64,000 bases of DNA. Origin: Silene conica. Lineage: Eukaryota; Streptophyta; Magnoliopsida; Caryophyllales; Caryophyllaceae. Under the pieces are notes generated by a model. That model made no database searches. It was not told the DNA's origin and saw only the letters and a program-made list of their open reading frames with translations. This document shows positions 22,373 through 34,385 of this stretch, piece by piece; position 1 is the first letter of the stretch; every line of letters begins with the position of its first letter. The stretch lies in NCBI GenBank assembly GCA_029255685.2, contig CM055315.2, forward strand, positions 74,615,681 through 74,679,680, given 5' to 3'. The position numbers and the translations under genes were made by a program.

Positions 22373-22405
22373 TCCAAGGGTTATTAATTGGTTCTCACGG
22401 TTCTC
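22373..22405 (-). repeat. Right terminal inverted repeat core
   Basis: The inverted counterpart of 3841-3873. The element ends some 30 bases further on, at GATCCCGAATC before the TA run. Confidence 0.85.
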
Positions 22406-22436
22406 ATTATACTAGTGGATCTCATTCGATCCCGAA

Positions 22437-22438
<2 letters not shown>

Positions 22439-22483
<45 letters not shown>

Positions 22484-22484
22484 T
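22439..22484. repeat. (TA)n and (GA)n microsatellite
   Basis: About 15 TA units are followed by GAGAGAGAGAG. It borders the right end of the composite element. TTGGGATCACATGAGTCCAC just beyond resembles the ends of other TA-inserted elements here. Confidence 0.95.
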
Positions 22485-22556
22485 TGGGATCACATGAGTC
22501 CACCCTAAATATTTGAGTTCATGAGTCTAACAATGATATCACAAGTTATAGAAAAA

Positions 22557-22697
22557 ATGGGGAAGAACAGCAAGAAGCAAAGGCATCAACAAAAACCATT
22601 AACTCGTCAAAGGAACTCATATTTAGCTTCAGATGATGAAGATTCCAGCTTTATTAACTCATCTGAGAATCACCCACCTTCTCATAAGCGGGCGTAG
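22557..22697 (+). pseudogene. Short ORF cut by an insertion
   Basis: Forty-six codons begin MGKNSKKQRHQQKPLTRQRN and run through SDDEDSSFINSSENHPPSHKR, where the inverted-repeat insert starts. After the insert, 23160 onward reads MLNKHKQYKPPRSLAFLVFL in plus sense, which may be its continuation. It is not recognised. The basic start and SDDEDSS acidic patch suggest a nuclear protein fragment. Confidence 0.3.
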
Positions 22698-23158
22698 TCC
22701 TCCTACTAGTAGAATGAATGCGGAATCCCCATGTACTAAAGTGACGTGGCGCACTCTCGTCCTGTCTTTGTGATTAATTTCACGGGGCAGAGCACTCTTC
22801 GCTTTCCTAGCGGATTCGATTATTAAAAGTAATTTAATAGAGTAGTCGTAATGGAATAATCTGCCTTTGTCTTGTTTTTGTTTTGGTCAGCACAGCAAGA
22901 ACGGTTGTCTCTCTATGTAGCTCAAATAGCCGAATCTACGGGGGCTCTATGGTTTTGTTTGTGGACTGGTACGAAAGCCTCCCATACGCTTATTTACGTA
23001 TGATTTTGATTCTCTAACTCACCACACCTTTAGCGAGCAGCCCCCCTCGAGCTTGACTAGGGACAAATGCTTTGAGATACGTCGCAAAAGGGGTGAGTGT
23101 TTGAGTGAGGTTTCTGGGGTTTCTGGGGCATTCATTCTACTAGTAGGAGGACTACGCA
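22692..23158. mobile_element. 470-bp insert with about 27-base inverted ends, origin unclear
   Basis: GCGTAGTCCTCCTACTAGTA at the left end and TACTAGTAGGAGGACTACGC at the right are perfect inverted copies, extending into GAATGAATGC. The inside is more GC-rich than its surroundings (CTCGAGCTTGACTAGGGAC, ACGGGGCAGAGCACTC) and has no reading frame. I find no target duplication. It could be a TIR element or a piece of mitochondrial DNA. Confidence 0.5.
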
Positions 23159-23425
23159 ATGCTCAATAAACACAAGCAGTATAAGCCGCCAAGGAGCTTG
23201 GCGTTTTTGGTATTTTTGGTATTTTTTGGGCTTTCAAACCTCTGAAAAGTTTATGTTCTTTTAAAAAAAGACATTGAGTGAAACCGCTGATAACCTCAGC
23301 GGCTTTGCTTAAAATCTGGACAAAAACGAAAAGTGTCCACGTGGACACTATAACCCCAAATACTTTCAAACCAACACCATTTACCCAATTAATTTCGTAA
23401 ATAACACCGTTTTACCAAAAAATTC

Positions 23426-23531
23426 GTACTAATGGGTATACTATGATTGTGTGATGGGTCAGAAATTGCTAGTGTGGTCTCTCTTAATAATAAAACGGCT
23501 TAAATATGATTCTATTTGGGATATATATACA
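23426..23531 (+). repeat. Right copy of the flanking direct repeat
   Basis: It matches 3707-3817, with ACTATGATTGTGTGATGGGT and TTTGGGATATATA shared. Between 23532 and 24288 I see only AT-rich sequence without a gene. Confidence 0.8.
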
Positions 23532-24288
23532 TCTCAAATAAGTTTTTTATTTTATTTTTCCTTATTAGTAGAATAATAAGTTTCACTTGTGACGTCTTAA
23601 AAACTCTTTCTCACTTGTTCTCCGACTCGCATTATATGAGAGGTTACAAGTGAGAAATTCAATAGCCTTCAATGTGTATTCCTAAATAATCTCATTTTTC
23701 ACTTATTCAGTTTACCATGTTAACCAGATTACTAATCATTTACAGAGTATATGTTTCGATGCAACAACAAGATGTTATTTGTGACATGTAGTTTTGTTGG
23801 TCGGTTAATTGATCACATTTTATTCATGAAATGGGTTGGGTACTTGGGTGTTGGGTTGGTATAAGTATTTTGCTTTAGTTTTATTCCTCACGTATGTGCT
23901 TTTTAACGATATACTAGGTTTTAATGAAAATTTGTCTTTTTACACTTATACATGAACTACCTTGAAAGCACGAAACTCATTTCAACTAGTGTTTCTGTGT
24001 CTGACATCCTATTTAGCACCAACAAACGTAAAACACATGACAAACTAGTTTATTAGGCCGGTCCATTGATTTGTATTCACCTTGGTTTTCACACTTACCC
24101 GTGAACTAGTATTTACAGGCTACAATACAGGAGTACTATCAAATACTCAACTAGCTCAGTCGATAATCATGAACGATGATACTCACGACTTAACTTTAAG
24201 CATGTGACCTCAATTTCTTCCACTTAAGAGCTTGTATAATTTGAGAAGAACCACTTTAGTAGTTTGAAATTAAACATGCATAATTAGG

Positions 24289-25022
24289 GTATTGCTCTTT
24301 CACGTACATAATTTACTCAATCATGTACATGTTTTCGCAATTACCCTTTTCATTTTCAACCACCTCAAACTCCTATTGTCTCTTCTTTCTCTCTAAAAAA
24401 ATAACTTACTTCAAACAAAAAAAAATCTCAAACTTCAAATTTTTCCCCAATTTATACAACTCATGGTATGCAATTAGATTTTGTTATCAGTAATCTGCAA
24501 TTAATTCAATATCAAACGATAAAATCTATTTGCATTGATAAGTTATATGGAGGTCATCATCACTCACCATTAGCTTTTACATTCACAAATAATTTGCATT
24601 CTCATTCATATCTTTGAGATAGTTGATTGCAAATTTCTATGAATCCAAGTTTCCTCGTGCAAAATTTAATTAATTATGGTGCGATGGTTTTTGACGACAT
24701 TGAAGTTGATTGAAAAAAGCAATTAATTATGTTGGTGAGATTTCTAATGACTTTCAATAAAATAATTCATTAAGTTGCCTCTCCCACAAACCCTAATTTG
24801 AAAAATCAAATTCAAATTGAAGAAACCCTAATTGGAAAAATCAAATTCAAATTGAAGAGAACAGCAATTAAAGCAAATTTAAGCAAATAAAATTAGTGTA
24901 ATTTATCGATAAATTGAAATAATTTCTTGTTTAATATGAAAATTAAGATTGATTTGAAAATTTTGTTGAGAATGGATGTGATTAAGGTATTGGGGAAGAA
25001 TAGAGAGAAATTTTGACTCTTT

Positions 25023-25059
<37 letters not shown>

Positions 25060-25132
25060 GAGTGTGAAAATATTATGCGAAAAAGTCTACGATAGAGTAA
25101 AAGTAAAATATGTACATGAAAGAGCAATTACG
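24289..25132. mobile_element. Non-autonomous TIR element, about 840 bp
   Basis: The left end GTATTGCTCTTTCACGTACATA and the right end TATGTACATGAAAGAGCAATTAC are inverted copies with two differences. The inside has a 30-base A tract (25028-25056) and a short direct repeat of AAATCAAATTCAAATTGAAG. No coding capacity is seen. Confidence 0.65.
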
Positions 25133-25597
25133 TTAAGTAGCAAGTACCTAAATGACTAAATTATTTTGTGCATGTATTTATTGATGTTGAAAAATGGTTA
25201 AGAGTTGATAACGAAAGTGACAAGTGTGCCAATTCAACATCAAAGTATGGGCCCATGGGTTGGCCCAATGAATAATACGCAAACAAACAAACCCAACATT
25301 TGGTATCTACTCTTTGGTGGCCACTTGATTTGGAACATTTACTCGTCTATTCTCATCATGGTCCCCCTTGCCCAGACCCGACCCTTTTATAATACCGTTT
25401 TATAAATATTTGATATTTATGTAGATTTTAAATAATATCAATTTATATTTAAGAAAATATAAAATGTTATAAGCAATAGTATATTTGATAATTATGTACC
25501 CTTATTATGACCTATTATGAAGTCTTAATGTATTATTAAGCAAAATGAAATGTTAGATACTCACCAATTCTATAATTTTATTCAAATTCTCATTTTA

Positions 25598-25896
25598 AAT
25601 CGTCGTTATCCGTCTTAAGCGTAAGACAGGTCAAATACATACCAAATCACCCCACGTTTTGGTCTAATTCCATGATGTTTCCTCTTTCCTCTTTTGGACA
25701 ACTTTGTGTGGTCCAAAATGAATTTCATGTGGGATCATGTGTATTGTGTGGTTCAAATTAATTTCCTTATTTCTTGGCTTAAAATCAAAAGGGAACAACA
25801 CAGAAAATCGGAGGGAGTATTTTTTGTCTTTATTACCCCAACTTGGTAGTATTGACCGTCTTAAACTTAAGACGGATAATAACCATCTTAAGCGAG
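25598..25896. mobile_element. Small MITE with TCTTAAG-type ends
   Basis: GTTATCCGTCTTAAGCGTAAGAC near 25606 and GTCTTAAACTTAAGACGGATAA near 25857 are inverted relatives. The span is under 300 bases and non-coding. Exact ends and target duplication are unclear. Confidence 0.45.
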
Positions 25897-26013
25897 GCTT
25901 GGTGATAATTTTATATGCCACTTGATATAGCTCTTTTGGTATTCACTGGATTTCGTTATTGACAAAATGAGAAGCTAATACTCTACTAAGGTGTAGATCT
26001 TCTCGAAGGATCA

Positions 26014-26781
26014 GGGTCTATTTGGCAAAACTAGTTGAAAATGTATCTCAAATTTGAAAAGGTAGTTGAAAAGGTACTTGAAAACTACGACCTGATAAGG
26101 TAGCTGATTTTTGTTAAAACTGTTTGAAACTAGCTGAAAAGGTAGTTGATATTTGACAAAATGACGTAAAAGGACATGGTTTATTATTGATATCTTTTAC
26201 GTTTTTACTATTATTCTTGTGTTATTGTAGACAAATGACCGAAACAAATAGAGTAGTAACTTCTGAATAGAATTGTGCACTTCAAATGGTACTGGAAAAT
26301 GCAATGAATTGACCATTAAAATCAAGTTATAGGAATAGCTTCATCAACTACTAACTTTTATATACATATGATTCATGCCCAAAAAATTTCACAAGTTAAT
26401 ATATAACGATTAGGTAAAAACATAATTTAAACAATATATCCTCAAAAATATACTATTGATATGAAATTAGTTTTCTATTAGTCATACACACAAAAAAAAA
26501 GATTAATTAAGTTTACATAAGGATTTTGTAGTGTGTTTAATTTTGTTATTTAACGTTATAAAATTCGAGGCTAGAATAGGTAAATAAAAATGAATCAGAG
26601 ACCTGATTTGTCAAATGCTACATGAGGTAGTTTTTTTTATTTCAAGTATCTCTTTTACCTTTGTTTTCACTCCAAACAGGTAGTTGTCAAACACTCCCAA
26701 AAATAATAAGCTATTGATTGTTTTTACATAAAAGTTATTTCAGGAAAATCAGGCAGTTGAAATGGCTTGCCAAACAGGCCC
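26014..26781. mobile_element. hAT-like non-autonomous element
   Basis: GGGTCTATTTGGCAAAACTAG at the left pairs with TTGCCAAACAGGCCC at the right. Subterminal AGTTGAAAAGGTA units recur in the left 150 bases and appear inverted or related at the right. Ends of the GGGCCTGTTTGGCAA kind are common in plant hAT MITEs. The flanking 8-mers match only partly. Confidence 0.65.
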
Positions 26782-27740
26782 TTAATCAGGTTGGGTACAT
26801 GTCGGATTAATTTAAGTCTGATAATTTTTTATTTACAAGAACTTAACAAGATCAGGTCGGTTTTGGGATAATTATTAGGGACCAGGGTGAATCAATAAAC
26901 ATTCAAACCGAGCCATATTGAACGGGTCAATTCGAGTTACTGGTCAATCTTGAGTCTGACTTAGGTATTGGGTTGGGTACAGTTCACGTTAATAGGGTCG
27001 GATTAATTTTATAAAATCGAATAAGGATAACCTCTAGATAAGTAAGAGTTTAAGTAATGACCTCATCCAAGTTAGTACATTTTTACTACCTAATTCAAAT
27101 TCTTGTACAATCACCGAGTCAAGTTACCTAGTTGGCATGGTTATCCCACTAATTAAGCCAAGTATATGTTCCTTGTTGTTCATGAACAATTCGCAATTAA
27201 AATAATTAAAACTGAGTTTAATAGAATTATCATAACAATTGTTTTAGATTCTAATTTTTGTATTCCACTCCTAAAAATATAGCAATATTAAAACTCTAGG
27301 AAGGATAATTTTACCGACTAAGATTCGAATTAAATCGGATAATTAATAGGTACATTTAGTTCCCAGCCCAAAGTTTAGGCAATTTTGTCAGTCCTATACA
27401 AAAATTCCTGACTCATGCATACACTTAATGTGTGCATTACTACATTCTCGAATGTTGGTGTGCCACAGTACCACTAATTATTACTCCGTATTACTTCTTG
27501 TTATTCATTGGTTTTTCTTCTTTTTGTTGTTTCTTGCTCAATCTTCTTCAACTTTGCTTCCTAGTTAATTAAAGTCCCTTTTTAATGCTCTTTTCTCCCA
27601 AGTTTCAACACCCAAAAGTGTTCCACATTCAAGTACAAGTACTTTTTATCAACACAAATTATACTAAAAATATTGTTGTATTATATGACCACTTCAAAAA
27701 TTATCATTTTATGTTAAAAAGTGATTACTTTTTATAAAAT
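26782..27740. other. Gene-free AT-rich intergenic sequence
   Basis: Only short, stop-rich frames occur. I see no repeat structure or RNA gene I can support. Confidence 0.6.
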
Positions 27741-28437
27741 AACTAGTTTTATCCTCGTGTAAAAATGCACGGGTTATAACCTTCAATCGAGATCTTTGTT
27801 TGCTTGTCTTAAAGAGTTAAGTTAGCTTTTACGTAATACCTGGTAATAATAATTTTTTATTTAATTTTACATTTTTTTTTAAGTATAAAAATATTGATAT
27901 AAATTCTATGTAAAAAACAATCTACAAGAATGTTTGTCTATTTATTTATTTTAATAAAAATAGTGAACTAAAATAAAGAGTGCAATTGTCGTAAATTAGT
28001 GTATTTATATTTTTTTTACGGATTATTGTAAATTCCCTTATGTCCTTTCATTATTTTTTAAAACTTCTCAATCACATGTATTTGATAGGCACAGTATTAA
28101 TGTATCTGCAATTTAAATTTTTTTGTTAATTTGATACAGCTTAGCAAAAAATTATTGAACTCTAATAAAATGTAATGTAATTTTTAAAAATTTTTTAACT
28201 TTAATACAAAAAAATGTTATAGAACTATAAAAATAAAAATTTATGTCTTTAGTCACAAAATTAAAAAACTTGAAACAGTTTGAGTTTGTGCGAAAATAAA
28301 ATGATAGTAATATTGCATAATTAATTAATTATTTTCAGGTTGGCCCACTACATGCCATTAGCCAATAAGCTTTAGATATTGTAAAGGTGACGTGGATGAA
28401 TGTGGATGTTTTAAATGATTCTGTTTTAATATAGATA
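27741..28437. repeat. Dispersed repeat with GTGTAAAAATGCACGGGTTATA head
   Basis: A left end TTTTATCCTCGTG..TGCACGGGTTATA and a right end TGTTTTAATATAGATAAGAT resemble a widespread plant non-coding repeat that opens with a CCCGTGCAATGCACGGGT-like palindrome. A similar head, AAGCGTGCATCGCACGCC, lies at 49364. The family is not assigned. Confidence 0.35.
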
Positions 28438-28845
28438 AGATTGTTGTTTATAATAAAGAGCGCACACGATAGCTACAATCTTATGAGTACGAAATTCCTC
28501 TCATCTCTAAGCTTTTTAAGTTTACAAATCTTTGTATATTACGGTCTTGTATATGAAAGGTTGTAAAAACCAGTTTTATAAGTAACTAATTTTTCATTTA
28601 AATTAACCCACATTTATATTTAATAAAATGGTTTTGTACTGATTTTGGGTAGTATAAGATACCTTATATGAAAATAATAATTGTTTTAAGTTGTTTGATT
28701 AGACAACATAAAAAATAATTAAATGGATTTGGTCGGTTGGTTGTTTACCTGATCCTTTAACTCATGAGGTAAGGAATTCGATCTATCACTGATGTTCATG
28801 GAAATAGATCGGACTCTTCAATCTAACTGGATAGATCTTTATGAG

Positions 28846-29464
28846 CATGGGCGGATTTAGGGGTGGGCCCGGATGGTCAATTGCCCCCCATGAAATTTTC
28901 GGTATAAATTTATAAAGTCTCCAATATAGGCATATAATTATCATGGCATAGTTGGTAGATGTGTCTATCTAGGAGATGGGGTTTGATTCCTTGTAATTAC
29001 ATAATATTGATAATTTTTTTGGACTTAAGTGAAAAAATTGCTTAATATAAGATTTGAACTAATGACCTTTAAACTGTATTTATTGTTAAATTTTAAACCA
29101 TTGCACTACTTGTATTTATTGTTAAATTTTAAACCATTGAACTACTTGTATTTATATGAAAAAATTGCTTAATTCTAAACCATTGAACTACTTGTATTTA
29201 TTGTTAAATTTTATACCAAAATGTATTATATTCTACACCTTTTTAGTCATTATTTTTATATATACTTAAAATATATATATTTCGTAGTATTTTAGATTTT
29301 TTTTAAAAATATCTATAACTCCAATTTATTTCCCATTTTTTACTTAAATCCTAATTAATTTTAGAGAAAAAAATTAAAATATAAAAATATTTCCGTAGAC
29401 ACTCATAGATAACTCGTCAATTTTTTTTTGTGCCCCTTGGACAAAAGTCCTAAGTCCGCCACTG
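28846..29464. mobile_element. hAT MITE with perfect 8-bp target duplication
   Basis: The ends are CATGGGCGGATTTAGG and its inverted partner CCTAAGTCCGCCACTG. TTTATGAG flanks both sides exactly (28838-28845 and 29465-29472). Inside are three copies of CCATTGAACTACTTGTATTT-like sequence (29097-29210) and a TGGCATAGTTGGTAG...GGGTTTGATTCC pair that resembles A and B boxes. Confidence 0.9.
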
Positions 29465-29472
29465 TTTATGAG

Positions 29473-31981
29473 AGCACATTCAGCAAGGTATTTATATATA
29501 TACAATCAACGTTATCTAATAATTGACTTTTTATTTATCGTAAAACTACCTTTTAATTACTCAAATATCCATGAAAATGTAGTTACCATTACATTTTACA
29601 TCTATACGTACATTTGCATGGAAATTATAGGTTTAAGGACAAAAAATGATTTAGAATTCTAGACAATAATTGAATTATATAAGATCTAGATGATTAATAT
29701 TTAAATAAATTATTGTCCTTCTCTATAATTTACTGATCTTGGCACATGCCTCATGCCTTCCCACCTTAAAATATTCTTACAAATTCATCAACAATAATGT
29801 GAAAAGGAATAAAAATGATATGCATTCGTCATTTGTCTAATATAAGGTTACCAAATTCATAATATGATTAATTCAAATTCGTAATATACTTAAAACTCAA
29901 CATACCATAATTCGATATAATTAAAATTCGTATTTCATTGAATTGATTCGCGTACTAGCGGATCCGGCAGCCATGATATAATATAGTACATCAATAATTT
30001 TATGCAAATTCTTATTTCGGACTGCTTATTTTCCGTTTATGATAAAATGTAACCATTATTTTCGGAGTAAAAAATAACAACTTTAGTTATAATATTTTAT
30101 CATTAAATAGTTACATTATATGAAAAGTGGTGACATTTTCTGATCTGAAATTAAAACCGTATAAAACCAGACTTATTGATAATTTTATTATGCATCAAAG
30201 CATCTACTATCATGTACTTATGTTACTTGGTATAAATAATTCCAAGTCAAATGTATCATAAACTAAAGTTATAATAATGATAAATGACAGACTTTTGTAT
30301 TACTCAATATTATTGTCATAATATATGGACGATCGTCATCAACTTTCTAATTAACTTTCGTGTGGACTATCATAATAAATAATGGACCCCTCTATTATTT
30401 CTTTCTTGGTTCGTCTTTATTAAAACGATGTATCTGTATTAAGTATAAAACGAGTTAAATATTGCCTCATATAGCTACATGAAACTCCGATATAACATTT
30501 CTAACGTCTAAGGCCTTATGTTTTTTGTCTGTTTATTCATCTATATAACTCGTTTTATCTATATAACTCGTTTTATTATTTAAGACGGAAAGTTTGTGTT
30601 TATATTAATATGAATTATTAACTAGAAACTGACAAATTATGTAGCAAAATTTTGATTTTTGATTGGATGATCCATCAATTGCCAGCTGATGACTGACAAG
30701 TATAGTTTACATTACTCCACCGTAGAATATTCATAATAATAATTTAAATATGCTAATAATTGTACTAATGATAGTCAATTATTTTTAATTTATCTTATTT
30801 AAATCGTTTCATATTACAAAGACATCTTAATTAAAATTCACGTCGGTGACAAAAATTTCTACGGATGCTCAAAAATTCTAAAATCGCCACATATAAGTGA
30901 CATAACACACGACTATACGATACATAAAAAGTTTTCTTTCTTCCATATACGGATTATTTTATCTTAAAGAAAAGTGACATCTTAATCTCTTATTCTCCTA
31001 TACGGAGTACATTACTAACAAACCTTTTTAATACACTTAGTCGAATTAAAATACAGAAGAAGGGATATTCAAACCCAGGATGTATTATCCATAATTATTC
31101 TTCCGCGTTAACCACTAGACTAAAACATGTTCGTCTGCTCGGTATTTTCTGGATTTGATACCTTCACTACAAAAACAAATATGTTCATGGTCGTAACTTG
31201 TACATGAATAATGGAGTATTGAGACTAATTCAACATAAGACAGTTTGTCTTCTTCGAAAATAAAAATTATAAGAGGCAGCTTGTCCAAGCCCTCATAAAA
31301 AACTTACCATGTCATGCCAAGTCATTTTTAATTAATAATTTTTCTATAAAAAAAATATACAAATTATTATACATAAGTGACGAGTAAGTCTCCTAATTGA
31401 GACGGTCTCATACCAAGATTTTTCATAATTTTAATTAAATAAAATAGGTGTAAAAATAGTAAAACGGTTACGAATACATAATATCAAATAATATAGAAAG
31501 TTATATGAGCAAATAACGAATATAGTGCTCAGGGGGTTTAAATCTCGTTATGAATACCTAATTAAATTAGCTGATAATCTGCACGGTTATTTTATTATGA
31601 AAATAAATATTCCGTCTTAAAAAAGTTATTTTATAGCCAATATAAATCTAATTGAGTTTATATGTAACTTTTTGAGCTTAAAAAACTTTTGACTCACATT
31701 TTAATTTTTTTTGTGCTAAATTCAAAATCTTATTAGATTTATTCTATATATTATTTTTGAATTTCAATATAATATTTTGAGATAATTTTTTTTATAAAGA
31801 CACTCAAATTATTTTCAGTAAAGCTAGTAGAATTTACATATTATGAAAAGAAAATTCCGCCTAAAAAAATTCATTTTATAGCCAATATAAATCTAATTGA
31901 ATTTATATGCAAATTTTTGAGCTTTTAAAAATTTTGACTCACATTTTAATTTTCTTTTGTGTTAAAAAATATTATTAGATT

Positions 31982-31982
<1 letters not shown>
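29473..31982. other. Gene-free AT-rich intergenic sequence
   Basis: Stop-rich throughout, with short repeats such as TATATAACTCGTTTTAT twice near 30542. I see nothing coding. One tRNA-like stretch is listed separately. Confidence 0.6.
31060..31140 (-). ncRNA. tRNA-like or SINE-head sequence (degenerate)
   Basis: On the minus strand TAGTCTAGTGGTTAACGCGG resembles a tRNA D-arm or A box, and GGGTTTGAATATCCC lies 35 bases on, like a B box. The acceptor stem is not evident, so this is a relic at best. Confidence 0.4.
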
Positions 31983-32033
<51 letters not shown>

Positions 32034-32416
32034 GTTGGGATCCGGTGAGAACCACCTTACAATGAAAACCGGTGAGAAATCTTCCTTACGGAGTTTTTTT
32101 TAAAAAATTAATGACATAATTGGATTCGGCATGGAATTTTATGGCCAGAGAACATATTTCTTGGTCTAGAAAATAAATACTAGTGGCGGAAAAATGATAG
32201 ATACGAAAAAATAGATAGTAAGTGCATACAAATAAATAATATGTATCTCACCTTAATTTCCGTCACTAATATTTATTTTTTAGACCAAAAAATATGTTCT
32301 CTAGCTATAAAATGTCATGCCGAATCCAATTATGTTATTAATTTTTTTTAAAAAAGTCCGTAAGGTAGAGTTCTCACAAGGTTCTCATTGTAAGGTGGTT
32401 CTCACCGGATCCCAAG

Positions 32417-32445
<29 letters not shown>
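31983..32445. mobile_element. Foldback MITE (32035-32415) inserted in a (TA)n tract
   Basis: TTGGGATCCGGTGAGAACCA, continuing CCTTACAATGA, is repeated inverted at the far end. The arms pair over about 165 bases each, so the whole 380-bp element folds on itself. TA repeats lie on both sides (31983-32030 and 32419-32445). The GGTGAGAACCACC part is shared with the left end of the composite MULE, so it may be a deletion relative that uses the same transposase. Confidence 0.9.
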
Positions 32446-32458
<13 letters not shown>

Positions 32459-34090
32459 TTTGAGTTTTAATATAATATTTGAGTTAAATTTCTTTTATAA
32501 AGGCCTCAAATTATTTTCAATAAAACTCGTAGATTTTACATATAAGCTCAAATTCTTTCTTATAAAGCTCCAAATCTATACTAACTGTATAGTTCATTGA
32601 TTGTTTAGACTACCATCAACAATAATAATGCTATAAAAAGACACAAAATAATTTCCCGATAACTTTAGTGAAAGACCGTCTCTCGTAAATATAGTCAAAA
32701 TAAAGGAGTATAAAAAAAAGATTGAGGAAGGTTCATAAAAGATGAATGTCATCTTGCATGTTTCTTTCAAACATCAACTTCAAATAGTATAAACTTTGAA
32801 GACCTCTCTTCCCTAACAAATCATCATCTTTTGACATTTCCTTTCCTTCTCAAAATTCCATGTTCTTTCACTCAAAACACATACAAATAAATACCCTTAA
32901 TTTATTCATTTATATAATTATATAATTATATTACATAATAATTAAAAACATATTAAAATTATTCTTATAATTCTTATTAATTAATCTCAAATTCTTTGCT
33001 TAATTTTCTGCTAATTTTTTGTTGGGTAAGTTAAGATTTTCATAAGATTCTTTTCTTGAATTTGCTAATATTCAAATTCCATGCAAAAATATTAGAGTTT
33101 TTGTAGCATTTTTTGTTAGTTTATACACATGTCTTCTCCACTCTTTTCATGATGCTTAACTTGTTCTATGTATGTATCTATGTATATGTATGTGTGGTCA
33201 TTTTCTCTTCATCTTCATTATATTATCTACATTTTTGTATAATATATTCTCATTTTATTCTTCACAAAATCTTGAATTACTACAACTAATCTCTAGGTAA
33301 TTAATCAACTCTAATATTACATGATCATATAACATTTTTGTTCATTTATATTTAGTGAACAGTATTTTAATCAAACGTAAAAATTCAAATGAATCGGGAG
33401 TAAGTAATTTCTTGTACATGATCATATCTATTTTTTTTGCCAGCAGAAACTACAGGTTTTACATAGCTTGTACAGTTGTACATGATCATAGCTATTCTTC
33501 TAAAAAAAAATCATACTTTGCTCCTTTATTTTATTTTATTTTATTTTATTAGTATTGACTAATTCTAGTCAGTTGCATACAAAATATCATTTATTTTTAA
33601 TTACTAATTAATTATCTTTAATTTTTTGACTTAGTCTATTGTTATGAATATCTAACCTAATGTTCTCATCATGTATTATTCATTTATTCATGACTTTTTT
33701 TAAAAAAAAAGGAATTTAATTTAATGCTTGATATATAAAAAAGGAAGAAAAAAAAAGAGAAAAAACCCAATTTAGAAAGGTAATTATGCATGTGATTAGG
33801 TTGGTAGACCTTAAATTTTACATGCTGAAATGGTCTTTATATAAATTGTACTTTGTATAATGTGAACCATATAAATCAAGAAAAAAGAAGACTTACTATT
33901 TATACCATCACATTAATATTGCTACCTTTTATAGGTATTAGTTGATTCAGTAATTTGCAGAAGTTATTGAGTCACTAGGGTAACGTTGTTGCATTTTTGT
34001 TATATGCAGGGAAAAGAAGGGTGGAAGATAATTCATGTGAATGTTGTTGAGGAGACGGGAGACGGTTGTGAATATAAGAAGTCGATTTGA
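32446..34090. other. AT-rich intergenic region and 5' flank of the fucosyltransferase gene
   Basis: No gene is seen. TATGCAG at 34002-34008 just before a GC-richer stretch may be a 3' splice site of an intron in the 5' UTR of the next gene. Confidence 0.4.
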
Positions 34091-34343
34091 ATGACAAATA
34101 TGAGGAAGATGGAGACGGAAGATCGTCGAGGATTGGATCGAGTCGTGTTTCAGAAAGCATTTGTAATGAGCAGTTCATTTTCATGTCAAATTTGTGTTGT
34201 GGGTTTTATCTTTGGAGTAGGTCTTACTTCTTTGGTGTTTGCTGCTCTTACTTCTTTTGTTCGGTTCGATCTCGATTCAGTTCAGTTTCATCACATTGCA
34301 GCTTCTGTTGTGCCTTGGAATTCCGAGACTGCCATTTTGAGTA

Positions 34344-34385
<42 letters not shown>

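Larger units (their letters stand above)
3818..22438. mobile_element. Giant composite Mutator-like element with ULP-like gene
   Basis: The left end has GAGAACCATGAGAACC (3841) and the right end its inverted counterpart, GGTTCTCACGGTTCTC (about 22390-22405). The shared part of the termini is about 33 bases with few differences. Both ends abut TA runs. Inside are a FAR1-type transposase gene (plus), a facing ULP1-like gene (minus), a hairpin, tandem arrays, captured host-like fragments and a nested CACTA element. MULEs that carry ULP1-like genes are established (the Kaonashi or KI-MULE type), and this element fits that class. Length is about 18.6 kb, or 14.2 kb without the CACTA insertion. I could not define a clean 8-11 bp target duplication, because both sides are TA repeats and the left flank has its own duplicate. 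The boundaries are therefore good to within about 15 bases. Confidence 0.75.
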
